A DNA stretch of 64,000 nt from Gp1-AA133 sp963850425 (GTDB lineage Bacteria > Acidobacteriota > Terriglobia > Terriglobales > Acidobacteriaceae). How positions within the stretch are numbered: the stretch's first letter is position 1; every line of letters begins with the position of its first letter. Position numbers and translations under genes: made by a program. The notes beneath the pieces were generated by a model, which saw only the letters and a list, made by a program, of their open reading frames with translations, was not told the origin of the DNA and did not search any database. Location: NCBI GenBank assembly GCA_963850425.1, contig CAWKLF010000007.1:1253797-1317796 (forward strand), given 5' to 3'. Below are positions 28,921 through 37,628 of the stretch, piece by piece.

Positions 28921-31329
28921 CTACTCGTATCGCAACGCCACCATGGGATCGACCTTCGCAGCGCGGCGGGCTGGCAAGTAGTTCGCGAGGAACGCCACCG
29001 TCCCTAGCAGTGCCGCAACACCTGCGAAAGTCTGAGGGTCGGTAGCCGTAATCCCAAACAGCATCCCCGAAATCAGCCGCGTCATTCCGAGCGAAAGGAT
29101 GGCGCCTGCTGCAATCCCCACGAGGGCGAGTGCCATTCCCTGCTTCACTACGAGTACAAGCACATCGGGACGCCGGGCTCCCAAAGCCATGCGGATACCG
29201 ATTTCGTGTGTCCGTTGCGCCACCGAGTAAGACATGACACCGTAGAGTCCGATAGCCGCAAGTAGCATCGCCACGGCAGCAAAGATCGTAAGCAGCAACA
29301 TGCTGAACTTCCTCCGCTGAACGGAGTTGGCAATGAGCTCTTGCATCGTCCGGACGTTGGCGAGAGGGACATCTCTATTTACGCTCCAGACCGCATTTTG
29401 CGCCGCCGAAGTCAGGGTCGTGGGATCAGAAGTTCCGCTGCGTATTGCCACGAACATCGACGGCCATTGCGCCTGGCCGAGCAACTGGTAGATCTCGGCG
29501 TGGGGATCTGCATCGAGCCCGACGTGCCGGACATTCCCCACGACGCCTATGATCTGCAGCGTCAACTTGTCCGGCCCGAAATGGGTGAGCTGTTTGCCAA
29601 TTGGGTCCTGTCCCGGGAAAGCGGTGCGGGCCAGGACCTCGTTGACGACGGCCACATTCAGCGAGCTGCCGAGGTCACTCTCGCTGAAGCCGCGGCCTTT
29701 CAGCAACGGGATGCTCATCGCGCGGAAATAGTCAGGAGTGCTGACGCGAATGTCGGCGTCGAAGGCGGTGTCGACTCCAGGAACGCCAAAGCTGCGCGAA
29801 CTATTGCCTCCAGCCAGCGGCAGCCTGCTGACAGCGCCTACAGCCTGCACACCTGGCAATGCCTGAAGCCTTTGCACGACTTGTTGGTAAAACGCGAGCT
29901 GACGAACAGGATCGGCAGAGGACGGAAGACCAAGGTTGAAGGTTAAGAGATGATCCGGGTCGAAGCCGGTATCAACATTCATGAGTCGTTGGAAACTCTT
30001 GACCAGCAGCCCGGCTCCTACCAGCAGAACGAGCGAGAGTCCAACTTCGGCGATCACCAGAGCGGAACGGGTTCGCCCCCGGTTCGCTGTGCTCCCGCGT
30101 TCGCCTTCCTTGAGGAATTCGTTTGGGTTTGATCTCGACGATTGCAGAGCGGGAATCAGGCCGAACACAATTCCGCAGACAACTGAAGCCAGGAAATTGA
30201 ATACCAACACTTCCCGGTTGATTCCAATCTGCGTAAACTGGCGGATATCCGGCGGACTCAGTGCCAACAACGACGGAACGGCCAGGACAGCTAACAACCA
30301 CCCGAGGATTCCTCCCAATAGCGCGAGCAGAACACTCTCGGTAAGCGTCTGTCGGAGCAAACGCCCGCGGGTCGCTCCCAGAGCCGTTCGAATCGAGATT
30401 TCTTTGGCGCGCGCTGTGGCTCGTGCTAGAAGAAGGTTGGCAACGTTGGCGCACCCGATCAGAAGCACGATGGCCACCGCAGCTAGCAGAACCAGCAGAA
30501 CCGGACGGATGTCACCGACGATATATTCATGCAATGGCAGAAAGCTCACGCCGACCTTGTCGTTCGAATCCGGATATTGCATCTCCAGGCGGCGGCCGAT
30601 GGTATCAAGTTCCGCGTGGGCCTGTTGCTGGGTTACTCCTGGCTTTAACCGCGCCCAGACGTCAAGATAATTTCTGTTCCTGAATTGGCGAGGATCCTTC
30701 TCAGGCGCCAGCGGATGAATGGGCACTCCCCACGGAGATGGGATCCATAGCTCGCCGTAGTCGTCCGGAGAGAAGTTCGCTGGCATCACACCGACCACGG
30801 TGTACTGCTCTCCATTGAGACGGATGTCCCGGCCAACAATCGCGCGATCTGCCGCGAAGTAGCGCTGCCACAAGCCGTAGCCGAGTGCCACAACGTGATC
30901 GTTACCGGGCCGCGCGTCACTCACCTCCAAACCGCGCCCGAGGATCGGACGCACTCCGAACAGAGGAAAGAAGTTTGGCGTGGTCATTGTGCCTTTGACC
31001 CGCTCCGGACGATCTCCCACCGAGAGGCTCCCTTGCCATCCATGAGAGGCTGCCATTTCGGCGAAGACGTGGTTTTGTGAAACCCAATCCAGATAGTTGG
31101 CAGGAGAGGCGTCATAGCTGGGTAAGCCCTCGACCGTCTGGGAGACCCTTACAAGTCGATCCGAATCCGGATAAGGAAGCGGATGAAGCAACACTTGATC
31201 GACCACGCTGAACACCGCAGTGTTGGCGCCGATTCCCAGCGCCAGCGTGGTCACTGCAACTGCGGTGAACAGAGCGCTCTTACGGAGCTGTCGCGTTGCA
31301 TACCGGAGATCCTGAAACAGTCCAGTCAT
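28921..31329 (-). CDS. ADOP-family (MacB-like) ABC permease
   Basis: An 802-residue duplicated permease of the ADOP type (acidobacterial duplicated orphan permease, TIGR03434). Each half has a MacB-type core. Half 1 has a first helix ALFTAVAVTTLALGIGANTAVFSVVD, a periplasmic domain, then LLIGCANVANLLLARATARAKEISIRTALGA. Half 2 has SALVIAEVGLSLVLLVGAGLLVKSF, a periplasmic domain, then GLYGVMSYSVAQRTHEIGIRMALGA. It ends in ARRAAKVDPMVALRYE. Such proteins are inner-membrane transporters whose ATPase is usually not adjacent, and none is adjacent here. The ATG at 31329 has GGAGAG at good spacing, so the 32-residue extension is rejected. Substrate unknown. Confidence 0.9.
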   Translation of the reverse strand: MTGLFQDLRYATRQLRKSALFTAVAVTTLALGIGANTAVFSVVDQVLLHPLPYPDSDRLVRVSQTVEGLPSYDASPANYLDWVSQNHVFAEMAASHGWQGSLSVGDRPERVKGTMTTPNFFPLFGVRPILGRGLEVSDARPGNDHVVALGYGLWQRYFAADRAIVGRDIRLNGEQYTVVGVMPANFSPDDYGELWIPSPWGVPIHPLAPEKDPRQFRNRNYLDVWARLKPGVTQQQAHAELDTIGRRLEMQYPDSNDKVGVSFLPLHEYIVGDIRPVLLVLLAAVAIVLLIGCANVANLLLARATARAKEISIRTALGATRGRLLRQTLTESVLLALLGGILGWLLAVLAVPSLLALSPPDIRQFTQIGINREVLVFNFLASVVCGIVFGLIPALQSSRSNPNEFLKEGERGSTANRGRTRSALVIAEVGLSLVLLVGAGLLVKSFQRLMNVDTGFDPDHLLTFNLGLPSSADPVRQLAFYQQVVQRLQALPGVQAVGAVSRLPLAGGNSSRSFGVPGVDTAFDADIRVSTPDYFRAMSIPLLKGRGFSESDLGSSLNVAVVNEVLARTAFPGQDPIGKQLTHFGPDKLTLQIIGVVGNVRHVGLDADPHAEIYQLLGQAQWPSMFVAIRSGTSDPTTLTSAAQNAVWSVNRDVPLANVRTMQELIANSVQRRKFSMLLLTIFAAVAMLLAAIGLYGVMSYSVAQRTHEIGIRMALGARRPDVLVLVVKQGMALALVGIAAGAILSLGMTRLISGMLFGITATDPQTFAGVAALLGTVAFLANYLPARRAAKVDPMVALRYE

Positions 31330-31712
31330 CGCTTTCTCTCCACACGTACCGTAGGGCTGCCATTCGTGCCGATTCCCAAGGCGGTACCGGATCACAATGC
31401 CAGGCAGTGAAGCCAACACCCCCACGCCCCTGCGGCATAGATTCGATAAACTCTGCTGCGCGGGCCAACTGTAGCCCAGATCGGGCTTTGTCTAAGCAGA
31501 TTGCTGACCAATCTCGTTCAGAAGGTACCCCCTTGGTTGCAAAGAAAAAACCGAAATACCGTTGCGGAAGCAAGGCGGAACATTCTGTCCGCCCACGGAC
31601 AGTCGATGTCCGCAAGCGAACAGAGACAACCAGTCTCTTGGTTTGTGAGAGCGGTTCTAGTTTCCCGGCGGGAGTGTTGTCAGCCCCATCGCACGCGTTT
31701 CTGAGGACGTAT
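31330..31712. other. Intergenic, no gene recognised
   Basis: This region lies upstream of the ADOP permease and beyond the end of the PEGA gene. Open frames on both strands have no recognisable family or binding site. Confidence 0.4.
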
Positions 31713-32537
31713 CTAGTTCGTCTTCTCCAGTGCTGCCGTCAAGTGCGACTGGCCTCCTGAATCGGTCGACACCTCTCGCGACCAGTCCTTGTATCCGGAC
31801 ATCTTGACGCCGATCGTGTGCTTGCCCGGCTTCAATTTCAGAGTCGCGGGACTGTTTCCGTAGAACTGGCCGTCCACGTAGACATCGGCCCCATCAGGAT
31901 TCGAGTTCAGGCTCACGGTGCCAGTCGCCTCTGAAGGCTCCGTTTTGCCCGCACTGGTGGCTTCTTGTGAACCCGTGTTCACCTTTGTCGTAAGGCCAAC
32001 CGGCAGGAATTCTCTTTCTTTTTCCGCCACGGAAACCGGAGCGGCCGTCACACCCTGCAGTGCCACCAGCATCGCGCGGTAGTTGTCTTTATCGCCCTGA
32101 AGGAGGATGCCCGCGTTCTTGGTGTCGGGTGTGCTGTACTGGATTCCGATGTAGTGCAAGCGCGTTTTGTGGAATAGCCCGAACAACGCCACCGGCGCCA
32201 CGAGAATTGCTAGGGCGACCATGGTGCCCACTCTACGATGAGCTTCCTGCCCGTAACTGAGAGAGGTTACCGATTTCGGTGGTATCACGAGAGTCTGCTT
32301 ATCTTTGAATTCAAGCGTGATCGCATCCGATGTGACGGTGAGCTTGTTAGCCCATTCCTTCGGATCAACTTTTGACGCAACCGAACCGCCGTTGTAGCGC
32401 ACGCGCGGAAAAACATTTCCGTCCGCATACGCAAGCAGAGTCCCGCACAGTAATAACGCGATAATTTTCGTGGGAGTGGCCGTTGCTTCGACGAGACGTA
32501 CGTTCGCACGTTCGAAAAGGGCCCACATGTGGCGCAT
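31713..32537 (-). CDS. PEGA-domain membrane/envelope protein
   Basis: A 274-residue protein. The N-terminus has a hydrophobic segment (IIALLLCGTLLAYA), probably a signal or anchor. A second membrane helix lies near residue 110 (MVALAILVAPVALFGLF). The C-terminal 70 residues form a PEGA domain: VSLNSNPDGADVYVDGQFYGNSP, then LKPGKHTIGVKMSGYKDW. PEGA domains bind surface or glycan structures in many envelope proteins. Between the helix and PEGA is an Ala/Ser/Thr-rich linker. AAAGGA precedes the ATG. Its role is unknown; it is monocistronic. Confidence 0.75.
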   Translation of the reverse strand: MRHMWALFERANVRLVEATATPTKIIALLLCGTLLAYADGNVFPRVRYNGGSVASKVDPKEWANKLTVTSDAITLEFKDKQTLVIPPKSVTSLSYGQEAHRRVGTMVALAILVAPVALFGLFHKTRLHYIGIQYSTPDTKNAGILLQGDKDNYRAMLVALQGVTAAPVSVAEKEREFLPVGLTTKVNTGSQEATSAGKTEPSEATGTVSLNSNPDGADVYVDGQFYGNSPATLKLKPGKHTIGVKMSGYKDWSREVSTDSGGQSHLTAALEKTN

Positions 32538-32679
32538 GGAGTAGTCCTTTCGGCAGCAGATTGTGTTGACAATAATATCGGTCTGCGACTAGTACAGACC
32601 GTGACCGGGATCACCGGCGCAGGTACCCGACAAGTTATGCCCAATTCCAACCGCAATAGCTGAGTGGATAGGACTTACC

Positions 32680-32712
32680 CAGCGCTTACGTTTTGGGCCA
32701 ATGGATGCCGTG
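32680..32712. repeat. Dispersed hairpin repeat, second copy
   Basis: ACTTACCCAGCGCTTACG and the following TTTGGGCCAATG match, in inverted orientation and with several changes, the element at 27003. It lies upstream of the PEGA gene. Confidence 0.6.
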
Positions 32713-32735
32713 ACGGTTTGAATTACATGAGCGCG

Positions 32736-33356
32736 TTATTTGGACCTCAGGCGCTCATAATGCCGTCGTGCCTTCACCCGGTTGCCGCAGGTTTTCATGT
32801 CGCACCAGCGGCGGCGCTGGTTCTTGGTTCGGTCCAGGAACAGCCAGGCGCATTCGTCGGAGGCGCACATGCGCAGGTGGGCGATTTCGTCGGAGAGCAG
32901 CAGGTCGGCGGCCGCGCGCGCGACCGGCCACACAACCGATTCCAGATAGAAGTTCATGTCCACCCACTCCCACACAAAGCGCCGCCCATTGTGCGCCAGG
33001 CGTCCGTGGGCCATTGCTTCCTGCAGCAGGAACGTCAACTTCGCAAGCGGGTTGCCCGGAATGGCGCGATGCTCCACCACCGCGGAGAAAATCGCGAATA
33101 GGTCTTCGCGAAACTGAATCGCTTTTTGCAGCGCGTTGGTCGCCAGCCCGGGCGCGCGTCCCGCCTTGCTGTACAGGTTGTCGACCATGCCGTGCGGGTA
33201 GAGGTTGGATTCCAATCCGAACAATACCAGGCGGTTGTAACTGACGAGCCTCTCGCTAGGCTCCGCGGTGGGACGGTCGCTCACCGTGTTGACGAAGTCG
33301 AGGGCAAGATTTCCGCCGCTCAGATCGAAATGGGGCTTGCTCTCAGGCTGCGACAT
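32736..33356 (-). CDS. ABATE/CGNR zinc-finger transcriptional regulator
   Basis: A 206-residue protein with an N-terminal ABATE (stress-response) domain (DLSGGNLALDFVNTVSDRP near residue 12) and a C-terminal CGNR zinc finger. The finger reads CASDECAWLFLDRTKNQRRRWCDMKTCGNRVKARRHYERL, with Cys pairs at both ends (shown here in parts: CASDEC and CDMKTCGNR). Members are DNA-binding regulators usually encoded next to a transporter they control. That is the case here: an EamA exporter is divergent 112 bases away, and TAACC/GGTTA repeats lie between them. It probably senses a small molecule exported by that transporter. Confidence 0.85.
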   Translation of the reverse strand: MSQPESKPHFDLSGGNLALDFVNTVSDRPTAEPSERLVSYNRLVLFGLESNLYPHGMVDNLYSKAGRAPGLATNALQKAIQFREDLFAIFSAVVEHRAIPGNPLAKLTFLLQEAMAHGRLAHNGRRFVWEWVDMNFYLESVVWPVARAAADLLLSDEIAHLRMCASDECAWLFLDRTKNQRRRWCDMKTCGNRVKARRHYERLRSK

Positions 33357-33380
33357 CGAATCAGGTGCAAGCCCTTAAAT

Positions 33381-33462
33381 CTAACCATCAAAATTGGCTT
33401 GACTGGTTATGGGGCCCGCAGCTATTCTTTCTTTAACCGGTAAACCTGCCTTCGATGGTTAG
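33381..33462. promoter_or_regulatory. Candidate operator cluster for the CGNR regulator
   Basis: The divergent spacer has a perfect 9-base inverted repeat, CTAACCATC at 33381-33389 and GATGGTTAG at 33454-33462. Two more related half-sites lie in between (TGGTTAT at 33404-33410 and TTAACCGGTAAACC near 33433). The right arm ends seven bases before the EamA start codon. Four TAACC-type sites in 80 bases suggest an operator for the adjacent regulator; this is inference from position and symmetry. Confidence 0.45.
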
Positions 33463-33468
33463 AATATC

Positions 33469-34500
33469 ATGCCTAACGAGATTTCCGAAATTCGCTCCCT
33501 GCTCCGCAGCGGGACCCTGAAAGAGATCGGCGGCCGCAAAAGTCCTCCGGCCCCCCGGCCGACGACCGCAGCCCTGGTCGCCGCGTTCGCCGCAATCTAC
33601 CTCATCTGGGGCTCCACGTATCTGGCAATTCGCTACGCGATCGAAACGCTTCCCCCGCTTTTAATGATGGGCATCCGGCATCTGTGCGCGGGCGCCGCCC
33701 TGTATGCGTGGACACGTTTGCGGGGAACGCCCGCGCCAAAGCTGCGCGAGTGGCTGCACCCTGCCCTGATTGGAGCTCTGCTGTTTCTCGGAGGGCACGG
33801 AAGCCTCGCGTGGGCCGAGCAACACGTACCTTCGGGGATTGCGGCGCTGTTGGTGGCAACCCTGCCGATGTGGATCGTGGTGCTTGCCCGCATCAAGGGC
33901 ACGGAACGCAAGTTCGGCGGGCGCGCATTGAGTGGACTGGTGTTGGGATTTGTCGGCGTCGCCGTATTGTTTGGCCCGGATCTGTTGCAGCACAGCGGCG
34001 AAGTGAATCTGCTGGGTGCGCTTGCGGTGCTGTTCGGAACCTTCATCTGGGCGGCGGGCACGATCTACATGCGCAGCGTGAAGATGCCGGATTCGCCGGT
34101 GATGTCGTCGGCAATGCAAATGCTCGTGGGCGGCGCGGCGCTCATGATCGCGGCGACGCTCACGCGCGAGACGGCCGCGTTTCATCTGAGCGCGGTGTCG
34201 GGAAGGTCGTGGCTGGCCTGGCCTATCTCGCGGTGTTTGGTTCGATCATCGCGTTCACGGCGTACAGCTGGTTGCATACGGTGGCTACGCCATCGCGCGT
34301 GGCAACGTATGCGTACGTCAATCCAGTAGTCGCCGTATTGCTGGGATTGGCTGCTGGCCGCCGAGCCGATGGGATTTTACACGGTGATTGCGATGGTAGT
34401 GATTCTTGCGGGAGTTGCTTTGGTGAATGCGGGTCAGGGCGAGCAGCATGAACCGGAGCTGACGAATGGAGATGCGGAGGCGGGGGAAGTGGCGGCGTAG
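33469..34500 (+). CDS. EamA/DMT-family exporter, two frame offsets
   Basis: A drug/metabolite transporter of about 343 residues with ten helices in two EamA repeats. The first repeat is intact (FAAIYLIWGSTYLAIRYAI, then GIRHLCAGAALYAW and GGHGSLAWAEQHVPSGIAALL). Near 34198 one base is missing (AA where AAA is expected). The next frame reads VVAGLAYLAVFGSIIAFTAY and YAYVNPVVAVLLG. Near 34343 one base is extra, after which the original frame returns with WLLAAEPMGFYTVIAMVVIL and ends at 34500. Each segment is well conserved, so the intact gene is likely real. It is divergent from a CGNR regulator. Substrate unknown; the family exports amino acids and small metabolites. Confidence 0.8.
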
Positions 34501-34504
34501 TAGC

Positions 34505-34525
34505 TTCGGGCTACTAGCTACTAGC
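34505..34525. repeat. Heptamer repeat (TACTAGC)
   Basis: Three 7-base units TTCGGGC, TACTAGC, TACTAGC begin five bases after the EamA stop codon. Units end in GC, in the same pattern as the arrays at 11127 and 35237. The remaining spacer to 34741 holds no recognised gene. Confidence 0.7.
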
Positions 34526-34741
34526 GATTTGAGGCCTTCAGCCTTTGAACGCAATAGAGGTTTTTCATCAATGATCTCTATTTTGCGTGTGGTAAGAACT
34601 TCCTGCGGGGTGCTGATCAGTGCGGGTTTGGACGCGTCTCCCTGTCCTTGAAAACTCTTCACCACAGAGGACACTGCGCACATTGAGGGTAAGAGCAAGA
34701 AAACGAGCGTGGAAGGGTTGCTTTCGCGACTCGGACTCCGT

Positions 34742-35149
34742 TTACGCGGAGGCGGCTCGGGCCCGGTCATGTTCTTGTTCGGCCGGTGGAGAGGGTCGGG
34801 CCAGCTTTCGGAAGAATGCGACTACGACCAGGAATGCCAGGATGATTCCAACGATGCCTCCAAGGCCGTCGAAGAAAGCCTGGGTGCGCGCTTCACTCCG
34901 CAGGGCTTCGGTGGTTTGTGAATCCAGTTTGAGCTGAAGAGTTCTGATTTGAGCTTGCAGGTCGGCAAGTTGCTTTTGCTGATCGGCGATTTGCTTTTCG
35001 TAACGCACACTCAGCGCGTTCTGCCATTCCTGCTGCTGGCGCTGCGCCACCGCCTGGTGGTACTGCTGCAGCTGCTGGTCGCAGGGATCGCCCGCATACC
35101 AGATCAGACACTCGGGCTTGGCGAGCGGGTTCGGGACCAAGGCCTGCAT
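34742..35149 (-). CDS. Coiled-coil membrane-anchored hypothetical protein
   Basis: A 135-residue protein. Residues 24-88 form a Gln-rich coiled coil (QLQQYHQAVAQRQQQEW, then KQLADLQAQIRTLQLKLDS), and one membrane helix follows near residues 97-112 (IVGIILAFLVVVAFF). The cytosolic tail is short, basic and then acidic. There are two Cys residues in the N-terminal head (ECLIWYAGDPCD). It is not a recognised family. It stands alone between repeat-containing spacers. Confidence 0.5.
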   Translation of the reverse strand: MQALVPNPLAKPECLIWYAGDPCDQQLQQYHQAVAQRQQQEWQNALSVRYEKQIADQQKQLADLQAQIRTLQLKLDSQTTEALRSEARTQAFFDGLGGIVGIILAFLVVVAFFRKLARPSPPAEQEHDRARAASA

Positions 35150-35236
35150 GCTTGGACAAGTCTAGCCTCGGGTACTTGTGGGACACAGGTTACGGGGGTT
35201 CACTGGGTTGGCTGGCGATGGCACAGGGTGAGCGAC

Positions 35237-35320
35237 TTTGGGCATTGGGCTTTGGGCTTTGGGCTTTGGGCTTTGGGCCTCGAGCTACGAGCTACGCGCT
35301 ACGAGCCTCTGGCTTCTAGG
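35237..35320. repeat. Heptamer array of twelve units
   Basis: Twelve consecutive 7-base units run in strict phase. The first six are TTTGGGC with one ATTGGGC, followed by CTCGAGC, then TACGAGC, TACGCGC, TACGAGC, then CTCTGGC and TTCTAGG. The G and C at positions 6 and 7 are kept in nearly all units while positions 1-4 change in blocks. It occupies a non-coding spacer. Confidence 0.9.
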
Positions 35321-35359
35321 TCCTGTTGATGGTGGGACTGAGTCTTTTGTTCCGGACGT

Positions 35360-35578
35360 GTGGAGCTTTTGCGCGGCGATCGGGCAGCATCGGGGTTGGC
35401 GGCATTTATGGGGTTGTACTGGACGGCGCGGATTTTGGTGGATGCGTTTTACTTTTCTCATGAGGACTGGCCGCAGGGGCGGGAGTTTGTGGTGGGACAT
35501 TTTTTGCTGACTACGTTGTTTTGTTTTCTGGCGGTGAGTTATTTGGCGTTGTTCGGGTGGCCGGTTTGGGGTGGGTGA
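35360..35578 (+). pseudogene. Possible remnant of a small membrane protein
   Basis: A 72-codon frame beginning at GTG, with no good ribosome binding site. From residue 14 it reads like the end of a conserved membrane protein (LAAFMGLYWTARILVDAFYF, then GHFLLTTLFCFLAVSYLALFGW): two helices joined by a charged loop. Another frame just upstream (MVGLSLLFRTCGAFARR) would join on smoothly if one base were removed, so this may be a frameshifted or truncated gene. It is bracketed by repeats. Confidence 0.4.
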
Positions 35579-35585
35579 GGTCTAG

Positions 35586-35624
35586 AAAATCCCCGCCCAA
35601 GCGGAGCTTGGACGGGGCACCCTC
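35586..35624. repeat. 39-base dispersed repeat, copy 2 (inverted)
   Basis: Reverse complement of the element at 27864-27902 with one mismatch (TCC for TTC). It lies seven bases after the end of the putative membrane-protein remnant. Confidence 0.9.
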
Positions 35625-35662
35625 TCGGAAAAAATCTTTCCAGGTTGGCGGAGATGTTCAGG

Positions 35663-35718
35663 AACGCAGGGTCCCTCGACTTCGTTCGGCTGGTGCCTCA
35701 CTTCGCTCGGGATGACAA
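35663..35718. repeat. 56-base dispersed repeat, copy 1
   Basis: The 56 bases from AACGCAGGGTCCC to GGGATGACAA recur in the same orientation at 63855-63910 with two mismatches. The element contains CGACTTCGTTCGG and CACTTCGCTCGG, a near repeat. It is non-coding. The stretch 35579-35956 holds no gene, only repeats. Confidence 0.92.
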
Positions 35719-35780
35719 TTCTGTCAGGGACGACAACTTTGAGAGGGATGACAATTCTGCGAGGGATGACATCCATGTGG
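35709..35780. repeat. 18-base tandem repeat, about 4 copies
   Basis: Units starting GGGAYGACA begin at 35709, 35727, 35745 and 35763 with an exact 18-base period. The first unit overlaps the end of the 56-base dispersed repeat, so the array seems to have grown from its last 10 bases. Read on the minus strand it would encode six-residue repeats (RIVIPL/KVVVPD), but no real gene is evident. Confidence 0.88.
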
Positions 35781-35956
35781 TTGTTATGCGTGTTATGTGC
35801 AGAGGCGTGACTCTGAGTTTTCATAGAAATCTGATTTTCGTGGCTGCTTGCTATCCAAAGTTGACGGCTTGCGTCTAGCTGTAGCGGAGCCTTCCTTGCT
35901 CCCGCGTCGCGGGTTTCATTCCTGCCCTGCGATCTCATCTCAAAGGAGAAAATCCC

Positions 35957-37447
35957 GTGACCCTAACGAAATCGGTACGACCGGTGTGGATTGGCATGCT
36001 TGCGCTGAGCATTGCGGCTTCGATTGGCTGCAACAAGGCCGACAAGGCGGCGGCTTCTTCGGATGGCGGCAAGATTCCGATTACGACTACTTCGGACGAG
36101 GCGCGAAAGGAATTTCTTACGGGCCGCGATCTTTCGGAACGGCTACTGGGGCAGGAGGCGGTGCAGCATTTCGATAAAGCGCTCACGCTGGATCCGGAAT
36201 TTGCTTCGGCAGAATTGGGACGGGCGAATACTTCTCCGACTGCCAAGGAATTCTTCGAGCACCTGAAGAAGGCGGTAGAACTGGCGCCCAAGAGCTCGAA
36301 CGGAGAAAAGCTGCTCATCATGGCGAACCAGGCGGGCGCAAACGGAGTCACGGAAATCCAGAAGGAGTATCTGGATCAACTGGTGACGGCGTATCCGAGT
36401 GACGAGCGCGCGCAGTTTAACCTGGGAAACTATTATTTTGCGCAGCAGCAACTCGACCAGGCCCTGGAGCATTACAAGAAGACCACGGAACTGGCTCCGA
36501 ACTTCTCGCAGGTCTACAACCTGATGGGATACTGCCTGCGGCAGAAGGGTGACTTCGCGGCCTCGGAGCAGGCTTTCAAGAAATACATCGAGCTGATTCC
36601 GAACGATCCAAACCCGTACGACTCGTACGCGGAGCTTTTGCTGAAGATGGGGCGGTACGACGAGTCGATTGCGCAGTACCGGAAGGCGCTCTCGATCGAT
36701 CCGCACTTCAACGCGTCACGCTTCGGGATTTCAGCAGACCTGACGTACAGCGGCAAGCCACAAGAGGCAGCCGCGGAACTGCAGGCGATGGCCGACGCGG
36801 CGCGCAATGATGGCGAGTTGCGCACGGCGTACTTTGGCATGGCGGTGCTCGCGTCGGATAGCGAGAAATACGATCAGGCACTGGCCGCGATGGATAAGGA
36901 ATACGCGGTGGCGGAAAAGAAGGGCGACGCGGCCTCCATGGCGGCCGATCTGCAGGCCAAGGGAAACATCATGATGCAGATGGGTAAGTATGACGACGCT
37001 GGCAAGACGTTTGAGCGGTCGCTGCAGTTGATTTCAGATTCGAGCCTGTCGCAGGAGGTCAAGAACAATGCGACCCTGCAGCATCATTTCAACGCGGCCG
37101 CGGTGGCAATTGCGAAGAAAGATCTCGCGGGGGCGAAGAGTCATGCCGAGCAATTCCGGAAAGGCGCCGAGGCCAGCAAGAACGACGCGCAGATTAAGCA
37201 GACGCATGAACTGGCGGGGCGTATCGCGCTGGCGCAGAAAGACTATGCGAAGGCAGTGGCGGAGTTGGAGCAGTCGAACCAGCAGAATCCGCAGAACCTT
37301 TACCGGCTGAGCCAGGCTTATCGCGGGCAAGGGGATACGGCGAAGGCGCAGGAGTACTTGAAGAAGACGGCGGATTTCAATTCGCTGCCGGCTCTGATTT
37401 ATGCGTTTGTGCGGGAGAAGGCGGTGAAAGAGGCGCGCAAGGGATAG
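35957..37447 (+). CDS. TPR-repeat lipoprotein
   Basis: A 496-residue protein starting at GTG with AAAGGAG eight bases upstream. A signal peptide ends at a candidate lipobox (IAASIGC at residues 18-24, SIGC at the cleavage site), so it is probably lipid-anchored. Tetratricopeptide repeats fill residues 50-490, for example FDKALTLDPEFASAELGRA, FNLGNYYFAQQQLDQALEHY, YAELLLKMGRYDESIAQY and LYRLSQAYRGQGDTAKAQEY. It has no catalytic domain and should be a scaffold in the periplasm. It is monocistronic and resembles the TPR protein at 5253-6722. Confidence 0.85.
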   Translation: MTLTKSVRPVWIGMLALSIAASIGCNKADKAAASSDGGKIPITTTSDEARKEFLTGRDLSERLLGQEAVQHFDKALTLDPEFASAELGRANTSPTAKEFFEHLKKAVELAPKSSNGEKLLIMANQAGANGVTEIQKEYLDQLVTAYPSDERAQFNLGNYYFAQQQLDQALEHYKKTTELAPNFSQVYNLMGYCLRQKGDFAASEQAFKKYIELIPNDPNPYDSYAELLLKMGRYDESIAQYRKALSIDPHFNASRFGISADLTYSGKPQEAAAELQAMADAARNDGELRTAYFGMAVLASDSEKYDQALAAMDKEYAVAEKKGDAASMAADLQAKGNIMMQMGKYDDAGKTFERSLQLISDSSLSQEVKNNATLQHHFNAAAVAIAKKDLAGAKSHAEQFRKGAEASKNDAQIKQTHELAGRIALAQKDYAKAVAELEQSNQQNPQNLYRLSQAYRGQGDTAKAQEYLKKTADFNSLPALIYAFVREKAVKEARKG

Positions 37448-37490
37448 GGAAACGCCATTGGCGAATTGGGAAGGCGCTGAAATCTTAAAA

Positions 37491-37530
37491 CGCAGAGGAC
37501 GCGGAGAAAGTCGCAGAGGGCGCAGAGAAA
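37491..37530. repeat. CGCAGAGG-type short repeats
   Basis: CGCAGAGGACGCGGAGAAAG is followed by CGCAGAGGGCGCAGAGAAA, two related copies in tandem. Similar sequence occurs near 62590 and, as CACAGAGG, at 17911. It lies after the TPR lipoprotein stop. Confidence 0.6.
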
Positions 37531-37628
37531 ATCCTTTTGTCGCAAAGTTCACGCGGGGGGGAAGCTGATAACCGCAAGTTCGCGAGGATTTCGCAACGAT
37601 CGCCAATTGGAGTTCAGGGTGGCTTGTT

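Noticed and set aside
35582..35938. Minus-strand frame with RIVIPL/KVVVPD repeats
   Set aside because: It is a reading of the non-coding 18-base tandem repeat and two dispersed repeats; there is no start signal.
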